Under the pieces are notes generated by a model. It made no database searches and had not been told where the DNA came from. It saw nothing but the letters and a program-made list of their open reading frames with translations. Made by a program: the position numbers and the translations under genes. Positions 9,468 to 17,124 of a DNA stretch of 64,000 nt are shown in pieces. Position 1 is the stretch's first letter; every line of letters begins with the position of its first letter. This DNA comes from Pontibaca salina (GTDB lineage: Bacteria; Pseudomonadota; Alphaproteobacteria; Rhodobacterales; Rhodobacteraceae): assembly GCF_016307205.1 (NCBI RefSeq), contig NZ_JAEIJD010000003.1:62001-126000 (forward strand), given 5' to 3'.

Positions 9468-9484
9468 ACGGGCACAACGCCCGT
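9468..9484 (-). other. Intercistronic hairpin between atpB and atpE
   Basis: A perfect 6-bp stem ACGGGC / GCCCGT with a 5-base loop lies directly after the atpB stop and about 40 bases before the atpE start. There is no T tract. It may protect or separate the atpE message from atpB. Confidence 0.4.
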
Positions 9485-9491
9485 TCTTGTC

Positions 9492-10247
9492 TTAATGTGC
9501 AGGTTGCAACGCGTCCTTGAGATAGACGCAGGTCAGGATCGTGAAGACATAGGCCTGAATGAAGGCGACCAGCACCTCAAGCCCATACATCGCGGTGATC
9601 GCCACGATCGACAACGGCGAGATTGCCGCGATGACCGCAAACCCTGCAAAAACTTTAACCACGGCGTGACCCGCCATCATCGTGCCGGCCAGTCGGATCG
9701 AGTGGCTGACCGGACGCACAAAATAAGAAATCAGTTCGATCACCGCGAGCACCGGACGCAAGGCAAGCGGCGCTTCCTTGGCCCAGAACAGCCCCAGAAA
9801 GGCTGGGCCGTTCAGCACGAACCCAAGCACCGTAACGGACAGGAACACCGTGATCGCCAGCAGACCAGTCACCGCGATATGGCTGGTGGTGGTAAAGGCC
9901 ATCGGCAACAGACCGAGAAAGTTGGCAAAGACGATGAACATGAACAGCGTCATGATATAGGGAAAATACTTCACCCCTTCCTTGCCGCAAACGTCTTCAA
10001 CCATCTTATATATGAACCCATAGGCCAGTTCGGCAACCGACTGCCCGCGCGAGGGCACGATGGCACGTTTTGAACTGCCGAGGATCAACAGCGCGACAAT
10101 CGCCAGTACGGTAAGGCCCAGCCACAGCGTCACATTGGTGGGTGTATACCACGCAATCACGTCGCCGCCGAACAGCGGTTCAACCTTGAACTGGTCCATC
10201 GGGTGAAAGACCAGACCGCCCTCTTCGCCCTGCACTTCAGTCGCCAC
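9492..10247 (-). CDS. atpB: F0F1 ATP synthase subunit a
   Basis: Forms the proton half-channels against the c ring. The 251-residue membrane protein carries the essential arginine in the [13 protein letters not shown] helix and the [15 protein letters not shown] segment near the C-terminus. The start is taken as the GTG at 10247. GAGGAA lies about 9 bases upstream, and the product begins [10 protein letters not shown] with the [11 protein letters not shown] segment close by. The much longer frame to 10433 runs through atpI in another frame and is not credible. It overlaps atpI by 11 bases. Confidence 0.93.
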   Translation of the reverse strand: MATEVQGEEGGLVFHPMDQFKVEPLFGGDVIAWYTPTNVTLWLGLTVLAIVALLILGSSKRAIVPSRGQSVAELAYGFIYKMVEDVCGKEGVKYFPYIMTLFMFIVFANFLGLLPMAFTTTSHIAVTGLLAITVFLSVTVLGFVLNGPAFLGLFWAKEAPLALRPVLAVIELISYFVRPVSHSIRLAGTMMAGHAVVKVFAGFAVIAAISPLSIVAITAMYGLEVLVAFIQAYVFTILTCVYLKDALQPAH

Positions 10248-10608
10248 TTGTCCGTTCCTCTTCTTCGTCGTCCTGCGCGGCCATGTCAGCCGCTGCGGCC
10301 TGTTTGTCGGCCTGTATTTCCTGCGCGCTACGCAGCATGGTTTTGATGCCTGCCGCCAGCCCCAGCAATGTAAACAGCACCAGAAAAATGGGGATCGTCC
10401 CCAACAGGCGGTCCAGCCCGTATCCGATGCCAAAGCCGATCACCAGACCGGCAACAAGTTCGATCACCATCCGCCAGGCCAGTTGCGCCTGAGAATAATG
10501 TTCTTCCTGATGGGACTTGGCCGGCTTGCCCGACCGGGCTGCTGCGATCCGCGCCTCAAGCTGCGCGAGGCGCTGCTTATGGTCGTCATCAGCCACCGCT
10601 GCCCCCAT
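10237..10608 (-). CDS. atpI: ATP synthase-associated protein AtpI
   Basis: First gene of the F0 operon. The 123-residue protein has a charged N-terminal half and two membrane helices ([20 protein letters not shown] and [14 protein letters not shown]), then an acidic tail. The family is thought to help c-ring assembly or ion transport. The DRLLGT loop between the helices is characteristic. Its 3' end overlaps the start of atpB, so translation is probably coupled. Confidence 0.9.
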   Translation of the reverse strand: MGAAVADDDHKQRLAQLEARIAAARSGKPAKSHQEEHYSQAQLAWRMVIELVAGLVIGFGIGYGLDRLLGTIPIFLVLFTLLGLAAGIKTMLRSAQEIQADKQAAAADMAAQDDEEEERTSGD

Positions 10609-10622
10609 CTTTGGTTGAGCTT

Positions 10623-10651
10623 GTGCTAGTTCGCCAAGCGCGCGGAGTCAA
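10623..10651 (-). promoter_or_regulatory. Candidate sigma-70 promoter of the F0 operon
   Basis: On the minus strand TTGACT (10651-10646) is separated by 17 bases from TAGCAC (10628-10623), 15 bases before the atpI start. An AT-rich tract further upstream (about 10685-10710) could act as an UP element. The -10 match is poor (3 of 6), as is usual in this group. Confidence 0.4.
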
Positions 10652-10777
10652 TTGCGTAAATCCGGTGCCCAGAATTCACGTATTGCGCTGATAAATAAAG
10701 ATTAAATAGGTAACGGACCCGAGATCACACATCGCGCCACACCGATGACCGGCCCGCTTATGGGCCTCCTAGCTCAT

Positions 10778-10793
10778 TCAACCAAACGGTTGA
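10778..10793. promoter_or_regulatory. Palindromic operator, probably for the adjacent ArsR-type regulator
   Basis: A perfect inverted repeat TCAACC-AAAC-GGTTGA lies 32 bases before the preferred start of the regulator. Similar TCAACC/GGTTGA palindromes are typical of ArsR-type regulators that control themselves, so autoregulation is likely (inference). Confidence 0.55.
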
Positions 10794-10825
10794 CCATGCC
10801 CGCCCCATGGCGCTATCGCCCTACT

Positions 10826-11176
10826 ATGTCCGTAACGCTTGACACTGTTTTCGCCGCGCTCGCCGATCCCACCCGGCGGGCAATCCTGTCGATGTTGCTC
10901 GAGGATGATATGGCGGTGACCGACGTCGCCGCACCGTTCGACATATCGCTGGCCGCAATCTCCAAACATCTTGGCATACTTTGCCGCGCGGGACTTATCA
11001 CGCAAGAAAGACGCGGGCGGTTGAACTGGTGCAAACTGGAGCCAGACGCCCTGCGCGCAGCCAGCGTCTGGATGCAGGGGTTTGGCCAGTTCGAACCGAT
11101 CCATCTGGACGCGTTCGAGCGCTTCCTGGGGCTGGAGCTTGGCCCCGATCACTCTGGCCCGCGCAGGAATGATTAG
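10826..11176 (+). CDS. ArsR-type winged-helix transcriptional regulator
   Basis: A 116-residue DNA-binding protein. The fold is a winged helix: FAALADPTRRAILSML (helices 1-2), then TDVAAPFDISLAAISKHLGIL as the recognition helix and QERRGRLNW as the wing. No metal-binding cysteine pair (ELCVCDL) is present. It therefore belongs to the non-metal group that usually sits beside an SRPBCC-domain gene. No such partner is here; the next gene is ffh. ATG 10826 gives the natural N-terminus. Upstream in-frame ATGs (10745, 10796) would overlap the palindromic operator. No ribosome site is evident. Confidence 0.85.
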   Translation: MSVTLDTVFAALADPTRRAILSMLLEDDMAVTDVAAPFDISLAAISKHLGILCRAGLITQERRGRLNWCKLEPDALRAASVWMQGFGQFEPIHLDAFERFLGLELGPDHSGPRRND

Positions 11177-11240
11177 ACCAACGATGGTTCCCCACTCCGG
11201 ATCGGCCTCGGTCTTTGTTGTCACACCGGGCCGTGCGGTC

Positions 11241-11269
11241 TTGACAGGATAATCATACATCTTTATCCG
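11241..11269 (+). promoter_or_regulatory. Candidate promoter and structured leader of ffh
   Basis: TTGACA at 11241 is a perfect -35 box; 17 bases on, TATCCG is a weak -10. The roughly 150-base leader before ffh contains a perfect 8-bp hairpin CCGGAAGG / CCTTCCGG (11281-11302) and a second stem CTCCAC / GTGGAG around 11328-11354. Neither has a T tract, so I do not call them terminators. No SRP RNA signature was found in the leader. Confidence 0.4.
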
Positions 11270-11425
11270 ACGCCCAACCCCCGGAAGGTCTGTCCCTTCC
11301 GGTCCCGGACGCGGTTCGGGATCGCCCTCCACCAGCGCGTTGCGCCCGTGGAGGCATTTGCGCTTTGCCCGGCTGTCTCTTACATCGGAGACAGTTAAAA
11401 CCAGTGACAGGGAGCCAGACGGCCC

Positions 11426-12922
11426 ATGTTCGAAAACCTATCTGAACGCCTTTCCGGTGTCTTTGACCGGCTGACCAAACAGGGCGCACTCTCCGACGAG
11501 GACGTGAAAACCGCCCTGCGGGAGGTTCGCGTCGCGCTGCTTGAAGCGGATGTTTCGCTGCCAGTCGCCCGTGATTTTGTCGCAAAGGTGCAAGAACAGG
11601 CCACCGGGCAGGCAGTGACCAAATCGGTGACTCCGGGCCAGCAGGTCGTCAAGATCGTACATGATGCGCTGATCGATGTGCTGAAAGGCGATAGCGACCC
11701 CGGCAAGCTGAAAATCGACAACCCGCCCGCCCCGATCCTGATGGTCGGGCTTCAGGGGTCGGGAAAGACGACAACCACCGCCAAACTGGCCAAGCGGCTG
11801 AAAGAGCGCGACGGCAAGCGCGTCCTGATGGCGTCGCTGGACACCAACCGCCCGGCGGCGATGGAACAGCTCGCGATCCTTGGCAATCAGATCGGTGTCG
11901 ATACCCTACCCATCGTCAAGGGTGAAGATCCGGTACAGATTGCCAAACGCGCCAAGACGCAAGCCAGCCTTGGCGGCTATGATGTCTATATGCTGGATAC
12001 TGCGGGCCGGCTGCATATCGATGCAGAACTGATCGCACAGGCGGCGGCAGTGCGCGACGTGGCCAATCCGCGCGAAACCTTGCTCGTGGTCGATGGCCTC
12101 ACCGGTCAGGATGCCGTGAACGTTGCCACCGAATTCGACGACAAAATCGGCGTCACCGGTGTCGTGCTCACCCGCATGGACGGCGACGGGCGCGGCGGTG
12201 CGGCGCTGTCGATGCGCGCAGTCACTGGCAAACCGATTCGTTTCGTCGGTCTGGGCGAAAAGATGGACGCCATCGAGACCTTCGAACCCGACCGCATCGC
12301 TGGCCGCATTCTGGGCATGGGCGATATCGTCGCGCTGGTCGAAAAGGCGCAAGAGACGATCGAGGCCGAACAGGCCGAACGGATGATGAAGCGCATGATG
12401 AAAGGTCAGTTCAATATGAACGACCTGCGCATGCAGCTTGAACAAATGCTCCAGATGGGCGGAATGCAAGGCATGATGGGCATGATGCCCGGCATGGGCA
12501 AAATGGCCAAACAGGTCGAAGAGGCTGGCTTCGACGATAAGATCCTGAAACAGCAAATTGCCCTGATTCAGTCGATGACCAAACGCGAGCGCGCCAATCC
12601 GCAGATCCTACAAGCCAGCCGCAAAAAACGCATCGCTGCCGGCTCGGGCATGGAAGTGTCCGACCTTAACAAGCTTCTTAAGATGCACCGCCAGATGGGC
12701 GACATGATGAAGAAGATGGGCCGGATGGGCAAAGGCAAGATGTTGCGGCAGGCCATGAAAGGCATGTTCGGCAAAGGTGGCATGGACCCCTCGCAGATGG
12801 ACCCACAGGCGCTTGAGGCAGCAGCCAAACAGATGGGTGGCAACCTGCCCGGTGGCTTGCCGGGTCTGGGTGGTGGCACGGCCTTGCCGCGCGGCCTTTC
12901 AGGATTTGGAAAAAAGAAGTGA
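11426..12922 (+). CDS. ffh: Signal recognition particle protein Ffh
   Basis: GTPase that binds signal sequences with 4.5S RNA and delivers nascent membrane proteins to FtsY. The 498-residue product has the N domain (residues 1-95), the G domain with GLQGSGKTTTTAKLA, DTNRPAA, DTAGRLHID and TRMDGDGRGGAAL, and a methionine-rich M domain (from about residue 310) with runs such as MGGMQGMMGMMPGMG. Its C-terminal tail is Gly/Met-rich, as in other alphaproteobacteria. The stop overlaps a GTG that once started an acetyltransferase gene. Confidence 0.97.
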   Translation: MFENLSERLSGVFDRLTKQGALSDEDVKTALREVRVALLEADVSLPVARDFVAKVQEQATGQAVTKSVTPGQQVVKIVHDALIDVLKGDSDPGKLKIDNPPAPILMVGLQGSGKTTTTAKLAKRLKERDGKRVLMASLDTNRPAAMEQLAILGNQIGVDTLPIVKGEDPVQIAKRAKTQASLGGYDVYMLDTAGRLHIDAELIAQAAAVRDVANPRETLLVVDGLTGQDAVNVATEFDDKIGVTGVVLTRMDGDGRGGAALSMRAVTGKPIRFVGLGEKMDAIETFEPDRIAGRILGMGDIVALVEKAQETIEAEQAERMMKRMMKGQFNMNDLRMQLEQMLQMGGMQGMMGMMPGMGKMAKQVEEAGFDDKILKQQIALIQSMTKRERANPQILQASRKKRIAAGSGMEVSDLNKLLKMHRQMGDMMKKMGRMGKGKMLRQAMKGMFGKGGMDPSQMDPQALEAAAKQMGGNLPGGLPGLGGGTALPRGLSGFGKKK

Positions 12923-13163
12923 CGGCGCCGTTGGCCGATACCCCGATGATCCAGACCGAAAGGCTGATCCTGTGCGCCGCCGGCCCAAAGGACTGGTCGG
13001 CAGGTCGCATGATCAAGGCAGCGCAGCGCGCCCAAATCATGCGGCGCGGTGCCGCCAGCTCTACACTTAATTGCGGTGCACCTCATCTCGGCGATGCCCC
13101 TTGCACCGTCTATCCTTTCCCCTTGCCGAACCAATTGAATGACGGCGGAATCGAGGATCACCC
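12919..13163 (+). pseudogene. Remnant of a GNAT-family acetyltransferase gene
   Basis: The frame beginning at the GTG that overlaps the ffh stop reads TPMIQTERLILCAAGPKDW. This is a typical opening of RimJ/RimL-type N-acetyltransferases (TERLILR.P...DW). After about 27 residues the similarity stops. The remaining frame to 13167 is unstructured and lacks the acetyl-CoA-binding motif. To my recollection many Rhodobacteraceae have an intact acetyltransferase between ffh and chorismate mutase, so a large internal deletion here is likely. The retained start overlap supports decay rather than chance. Confidence 0.6.
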
Positions 13164-13460
13164 ATGACCGAAACCGCATCATCCGTCGACGACGTCCTGA
13201 AAGAACACCGCGCCAGCATCGACCGGCTTGACGCAATCCTTGTTTTTACTTTGGGTGAGCGCTTCAAGCACACTCAGGCAGTCGGTCGTCTCAAGGCCGA
13301 CCACAACCTTCCGCCCTCCGATCTTGCCCGCGAAGCCGCGCAAATCGAGCGGCTCGAAGACCTTGCGGAACAGGCCGATCTCGATCCGGTCTTTGCCCGG
13401 AAGTTCCTGAACTTCATCATTGCCGAAGTTATCCAGCACCACCGTCAACACCAATCATAG
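13164..13460 (+). CDS. Chorismate mutase (AroQ type)
   Basis: Converts chorismate to prephenate for phenylalanine and tyrosine synthesis. The 98-residue protein is all-helical: VLKEHRASIDRLDAILVFTLGERF (helix 1 with the substrate-binding Arg), VGRLKADHNLPPSD, then REAAQIERL and the C-terminal FLNFIIAEVIQHHRQ. This matches stand-alone AroQ mutases. It sits between ffh and rpsP, as commonly seen in this order of bacteria, with 57 bases to rpsP. Confidence 0.88.
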   Translation: MTETASSVDDVLKEHRASIDRLDAILVFTLGERFKHTQAVGRLKADHNLPPSDLAREAAQIERLEDLAEQADLDPVFARKFLNFIIAEVIQHHRQHQS

Positions 13461-13517
13461 GGCGGGGTCACCGCGCCGCCCCTCTCAAATCAAACGCCAT
13501 TCAAAGGAGACAACCAA

Positions 13518-13883
13518 ATGGCCATGAAGATCCGCCTTGCCCGCGCCGGCAGCAAAAAACGTCCTTTCTATCGCATCGTGGCGTCCGACAGCCGGATGCC
13601 CCGCGACGGCCGCTTTCTGGAAAAGCTGGGCACCTATAACCCGCTGCTGCCCAAAGACAGCGAAGAGCGCGTGAAGATGGATGCCGAGCGTATCCAGTAC
13701 TGGCTGGATCAGGGCGCGCAGCCCACCGACCGTATTGCCCGCTTCCTCGAAGCCGCCGGCCTGCGCGAAAAAGCCGTTCGCAATAACCCGCAAAAAGCCG
13801 AGCCGGGCAAGAAGGCCAAGGAACGCGCCGAGGAAAAGGCGGCCAAAGCCGCAGAAGCCCCTGCGGACGCATCGGCCGAATAA
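13518..13883 (+). CDS. rpsP: 30S ribosomal protein S16
   Basis: Small-subunit protein needed for 30S assembly. It is 121 residues. The conserved core [19 protein letters not shown] and the [11 protein letters not shown] segment are followed by a lysine/alanine/glutamate-rich C-terminal extension common in alphaproteobacteria. A GGAG ribosome site lies upstream. It begins the rpsP-rimM-trmD-rplS-rpmE cluster. A hairpin lies between it and rimM. Confidence 0.97.
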   Translation: MAMKIRLARAGSKKRPFYRIVASDSRMPRDGRFLEKLGTYNPLLPKDSEERVKMDAERIQYWLDQGAQPTDRIARFLEAAGLREKAVRNNPQKAEPGKKAKERAEEKAAKAAEAPADASAE

Positions 13884-13912
13884 GATCCTGCGCTCTGGAC
13901 ATCTGATAGTCA

Positions 13913-13945
13913 GGCAGGCCACTCTTGGCCTGCCGCTTCATTCTT
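13913..13945 (+). other. Hairpin between rpsP and rimM, attenuator-like
   Basis: A perfect 8-bp stem GGCAGGCC / GGCCTGCC with a 6-base loop (13913-13934) is followed by GCTTCATTCTT. The tail is too broken for a strong terminator. It may reduce read-through so that S16 is made in excess over RimM and TrmD, as the two enzymes are needed in lower amount (inference). Confidence 0.45.
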
Positions 13946-13992
13946 CGAGGTTCCATGATCGTCCAGCGCCCTTTCTCTGACAGGTACGCGAC

Positions 13993-14523
13993 ATGAGTGA
14001 TCTCATCTGCGTCGGCGCCATTGCCGGTGCCTTTGGCGTGCGTGGCGAAGTGCGTCTCAAAAGTTTTTGCGCCAACCCTGAAGACATCGCCAGCTATTCT
14101 CCGCTGACAACCGAAGACAATTCGCGCCAATTCGAAATATCGCTGACCGGGCGGGCCACCAACGCGCTAACCGCGCGTTTAAGCGGCATCACCACCAAGG
14201 AAGAGGCCGACGCAATGCGCGGCTTGCGCCTGTTCGTTTCGCGCGACCGGATGCCATCCCTGCCCGATGATGAGTTTTATCATGCCGACCTGATCGGACT
14301 TGCCGTGCATGACACCGGCGGGCGACTGCTGGGCCATGTCAAATCGGTGATGAACCACGGCGCCGGCGACCTGTTGGAAATCCACGGCGCAGGGCTGCGC
14401 GACACCGTGCTATTGCCGTTCACCCGCATCGCCGTACCCACTGTCGATCTGGCTGCGGGACGAATCGTCGCCGACCCGCCTGAAGGGCTGTTTCCCGACG
14501 CTGGCGGAACCTCTGGCACATGA
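13993..14523 (+). CDS. rimM: 16S rRNA processing protein RimM
   Basis: Helps mature the 30S head together with S19. The 176-residue protein has the N-terminal beta-barrel ([21 protein letters not shown]) and the PRC-barrel-like C-terminal domain beginning FYHADLIGL. The C-terminal end is short and ends in a Gly/Thr tail. Its stop overlaps the trmD ATG (ATGA), so the two are translationally coupled. Confidence 0.95.
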   Translation: MSDLICVGAIAGAFGVRGEVRLKSFCANPEDIASYSPLTTEDNSRQFEISLTGRATNALTARLSGITTKEEADAMRGLRLFVSRDRMPSLPDDEFYHADLIGLAVHDTGGRLLGHVKSVMNHGAGDLLEIHGAGLRDTVLLPFTRIAVPTVDLAAGRIVADPPEGLFPDAGGTSGT

Positions 14524-15248
14524 GCGGGGAAACCACCGCCTGGACGGCGCGTGTCATCACCCTGTTTCCGTCGGCCTTTCCCGGTGTCCTTGGCGAAAGC
14601 CTGACCGGCAAGGCGCTGCACGATGGACTATGGCGGCTTGAAACCATCGACCTGCGCAATTTCGGCATCGGGCGGCATCGCAACGTCGATGACACACCCG
14701 CCGGCGGTGGCGCGGGCATGGTGTTGCGCGCCGATGTTCTGGGTCCGGCAATCGAGGCGGCGCAGGCTGATTCGCTGGCGGCGCCGCTGATCTATCTCAG
14801 CCCGCGCGGGCGCCCGATGGATCAGGCCTTGATGCGCGATCTGGCGGCGGGGCCGGGTGTTACCCTGATCTGCGGCCGCTTCGAAGGCGTGGACGAACGC
14901 GTTTTGCAACATTACGACGTGCAAGAGGTGTCGCTTGGCGATTTCGTCCTGACCGGCGGTGAAATTGCGGCACAGGCTCTGATCGACGCCACCGTTCGGC
15001 TGTTGCCCGACGTGCTGGGCAATGCCGATTCGGCGGTCAACGAAAGCTTTGATGCCGATCTGCTGGAACATCCACATTACACCCGCCCCGCCGAATGGCA
15101 GGGCCGCCCAATCCCCGAGGTTCTGATGTCCGGACATCATGGCCGCATCGCCGAATGGCGCCAGCAACAGGCCGAGGCGATCACCCGCACCCGACGGCCC
15201 GACCTTTGGGCCCGCCATATCGCGCGAAACGCCCCGGATAAGGCTTGA
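14520..15248 (+). CDS. trmD: tRNA (guanine-37-N1)-methyltransferase TrmD
   Basis: Methylates G37 next to the anticodon and so prevents frameshifting. The 242-residue SPOUT enzyme shows [10 protein letters not shown] at the N-terminus, [12 protein letters not shown], the knot region YLSPRGRPM and [12 protein letters not shown], and [13 protein letters not shown]. The C-terminal part keeps the usual YTRPAEW and [10 protein letters not shown] motifs. Start and stop are well defined. Confidence 0.97.
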   Translation: MSGETTAWTARVITLFPSAFPGVLGESLTGKALHDGLWRLETIDLRNFGIGRHRNVDDTPAGGGAGMVLRADVLGPAIEAAQADSLAAPLIYLSPRGRPMDQALMRDLAAGPGVTLICGRFEGVDERVLQHYDVQEVSLGDFVLTGGEIAAQALIDATVRLLPDVLGNADSAVNESFDADLLEHPHYTRPAEWQGRPIPEVLMSGHHGRIAEWRQQQAEAITRTRRPDLWARHIARNAPDKA

Positions 15249-15496
15249 TCCATCTCGCAGTTTGCCCTAACCCACACCTGCCCGGAGTCGCGATCGCGGC
15301 TGCGAGCCAGTTGGTCTTGGCAATACATGGTGAACCGACCTTCTTCGGTCTTTACCCACCTCGCCGGGATCGCCGCACAAGGAATGACGACACGATCTCC
15401 GGCGGGCTGGCAGATGCTGGAACCCGATGAAGACCAGGAGCTCTCGGTCGCGCAAATCTTCGTGGACCAACCACGAGCCATATCAGGAGTAATGCG
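15249..15496 (+). other. Leader region ahead of rplS with several hairpins
   Basis: No convincing gene lies in this 248-base gap. An in-frame start at 15245 gives a 61-residue frame with no known family. Possible stems include GACC/GGTC around a TTCTTC loop (about 15338-15351), GCCGG...CCGGC spanning about 15363-15406, and TCGTGG/CCACGA (15460-15476) just before the rplS ribosome site AGGAG. This could be an autoregulatory leader bound by L19, but I know of no described example in this group. Confidence 0.35.
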
Positions 15497-15880
15497 ATGG
15501 ACCTGATCGCACAGATCGAGGCGGAACAGATCGCCGAGTTGGGGCACGATATTCCCGACTTCAAAGCTGGCGACACGATCCGCGTCGGCTATAAAGTAAC
15601 CGAGGGCACCCGCACCCGTGTCCAGAACTACGAAGGCGTCTGCATCAGCCGCAATAACGGCAATGGCATCGCAGGCAGCTTCACCGTGCGCAAGATTTCC
15701 TTTGGCGAAGGCGTGGAACGCATGTTCCCCCTACACTCGACCAACGTGGACAGCATCACCGTGGTGCGTCGTGGTCGCGTGCGCCGTGCCAAGATGTACT
15801 ATCTGCGCACGCGCCGGGGCAAATCGGCCCGGATCGCGGAAGATTCGAACTACAAGCCGCTTTCGGGCGCAAAGGCGTAA
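15497..15880 (+). CDS. rplS: 50S ribosomal protein L19
   Basis: Sits at the 30S-50S interface. The 127-residue protein has the family core [22 protein letters not shown], the [11 protein letters not shown] segment and the basic [14 protein letters not shown] tract. It has a C-terminal extension typical of alphaproteobacteria. AGGAG lies 7 bases before the ATG. It is followed 11 bases later by rpmE. Confidence 0.97.
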   Translation: MDLIAQIEAEQIAELGHDIPDFKAGDTIRVGYKVTEGTRTRVQNYEGVCISRNNGNGIAGSFTVRKISFGEGVERMFPLHSTNVDSITVVRRGRVRRAKMYYLRTRRGKSARIAEDSNYKPLSGAKA

Positions 15881-15891
15881 GGACCGGACCG

Positions 15892-16113
15892 ATGAAAAAA
15901 GAAATTCATCCCGATTATCACCTCATCGACGTCAAATTGACCGACGGCACCGTCGTGCAGATGAAGTCGACCTGGGGCAAAGAGGGCGAGCAACTGTCGC
16001 TCGATATTGACCCTTCGGTGCATCCCGCATGGACCGGAAGCTCGGGCCGTCTGATGGATACCGGTGGCCGTGTTTCCCGGTTCAAGAAGAAATACGAAGG
16101 TCTGGGATTCTGA
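15892..16113 (+). CDS. rpmE: 50S ribosomal protein L31
   Basis: A 73-residue large-subunit protein. It starts [10 protein letters not shown] and has the [12 protein letters not shown] and [10 protein letters not shown] motifs. No CxxC zinc site is present, so this is the zinc-free (C-minus) form. It is last in the cluster and is followed by a strong terminator. Confidence 0.96.
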   Translation: MKKEIHPDYHLIDVKLTDGTVVQMKSTWGKEGEQLSLDIDPSVHPAWTGSSGRLMDTGGRVSRFKKKYEGLGF

Positions 16114-16136
16114 CTCTTTCCCCATGACCGAGACAG

Positions 16137-16170
16137 GACGCCGCCCCTCCTCGGGCGGCGTCTTTCGTTT
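16137..16170 (+). terminator. Strong rho-independent terminator of the rpsP-rpmE cluster
   Basis: A perfect 10-bp stem GACGCCGCCC / GGGCGGCGTC with a 6-base loop, followed by TTTCGTTT, 24 bases after the rpmE stop. Confidence 0.92.
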
Positions 16171-16298
16171 CAGGGGTGCAGTTTCGCCACAGGCAAAATT
16201 AGAATCGCCGTTCGGCATTCTTCCCAAGCCCGAATCAGCCACATAGACTGCGCTGCACGGATCCCCGCGCGACGAACCTGCGGGCAAGAGGGAATGCA

Positions 16299-17108
16299 AT
16301 GGCGCATATCATTGTCATCGGCAACGAAAAGGGCGGCGCGGGCAAATCAACCGTGTCGATGCATCTGGCCAGCGCTTTGGCGCGCCTGGGCCACAAGGTC
16401 AGCGCATTGGATTTGGACCTGCGCCAACGCTCGCTGGGCCGCTATATCGAAAACCGCCGCGCCTTTGACGCCAAGGCCGGCATTGGCCTGCCCACCCCAA
16501 CCTATCACGATCTCCCCGACATCGACGCCGACAACCTGCAACCGGGGGAAAACATATATGACCACCGCCTGTCTGCCGCCGTCGCCGCGCTCGAGCCGGA
16601 CTGCGATTTCATCCTGATTGACTGCCCCGGTTCGCATACGCGGCTCAGCCAAGTGGCGCATTCACTGGCCGATACGCTGGTGACGCCGTTGAACGACAGC
16701 TTCGTCGATTTCGACCTGCTGGCCCATATCGACGGCCAAGGCGAGAAAATACTCGGGCCGTCAGTCTATTCCGAAATGGTCTGGAATGCCCGCCAATTGC
16801 GCGCGCAAGCTGGGCTGAAGCCCATCGACTGGATCGTGGTCCGTAACCGATTGGGTTCGCAACGCATGGTCAACAAAGAGAAGATGGAGCGGGCACTTGA
16901 TAAACTGGCCAGCCGCATCGGCTTTCGCGTGGCGCCGGGATTCAGCGAACGGGTGATCTTTCGCGAATTGTTCCCGCGTGGCCTGACCTTGCTCGACCTC
17001 AAGGATATCGGCGTCAAGCAGTTGAATATTTCCAATATCGCCGCGCGTCAGGAATTACGCGACATGATCAAAGCACTGAACCTGCCGGGGGTCGAACCGG
17101 TGTTTTGA
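16299..17108 (+). CDS. mipZ: Division-plane positioning ATPase MipZ
   Basis: A ParA/MinD-type ATPase that in Caulobacter binds ParB near the origins and blocks FtsZ assembly at the poles. The 269-residue protein has the deviant Walker A GNEKGGAGKST (residues 8-18), DLDLRQRSLGRYIENR after it, and a Walker B region ending IDCPGSH. It also has the family's DSFVDFDLLAHID and RNRLGSQ segments. It stands alone; the next gene converges on it. It is strong support for an alphaproteobacterial host. Confidence 0.93.
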   Translation: MAHIIVIGNEKGGAGKSTVSMHLASALARLGHKVSALDLDLRQRSLGRYIENRRAFDAKAGIGLPTPTYHDLPDIDADNLQPGENIYDHRLSAAVAALEPDCDFILIDCPGSHTRLSQVAHSLADTLVTPLNDSFVDFDLLAHIDGQGEKILGPSVYSEMVWNARQLRAQAGLKPIDWIVVRNRLGSQRMVNKEKMERALDKLASRIGFRVAPGFSERVIFRELFPRGLTLLDLKDIGVKQLNISNIAARQELRDMIKALNLPGVEPVF

Positions 17109-17124
17109 ACCGAGCGTTGCCCGC

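Noticed and set aside
15245-15430. 61-codon frame after trmD
   Set aside because: Although its start overlaps the trmD stop, its translation has no family features and the region is rich in potential RNA stems.
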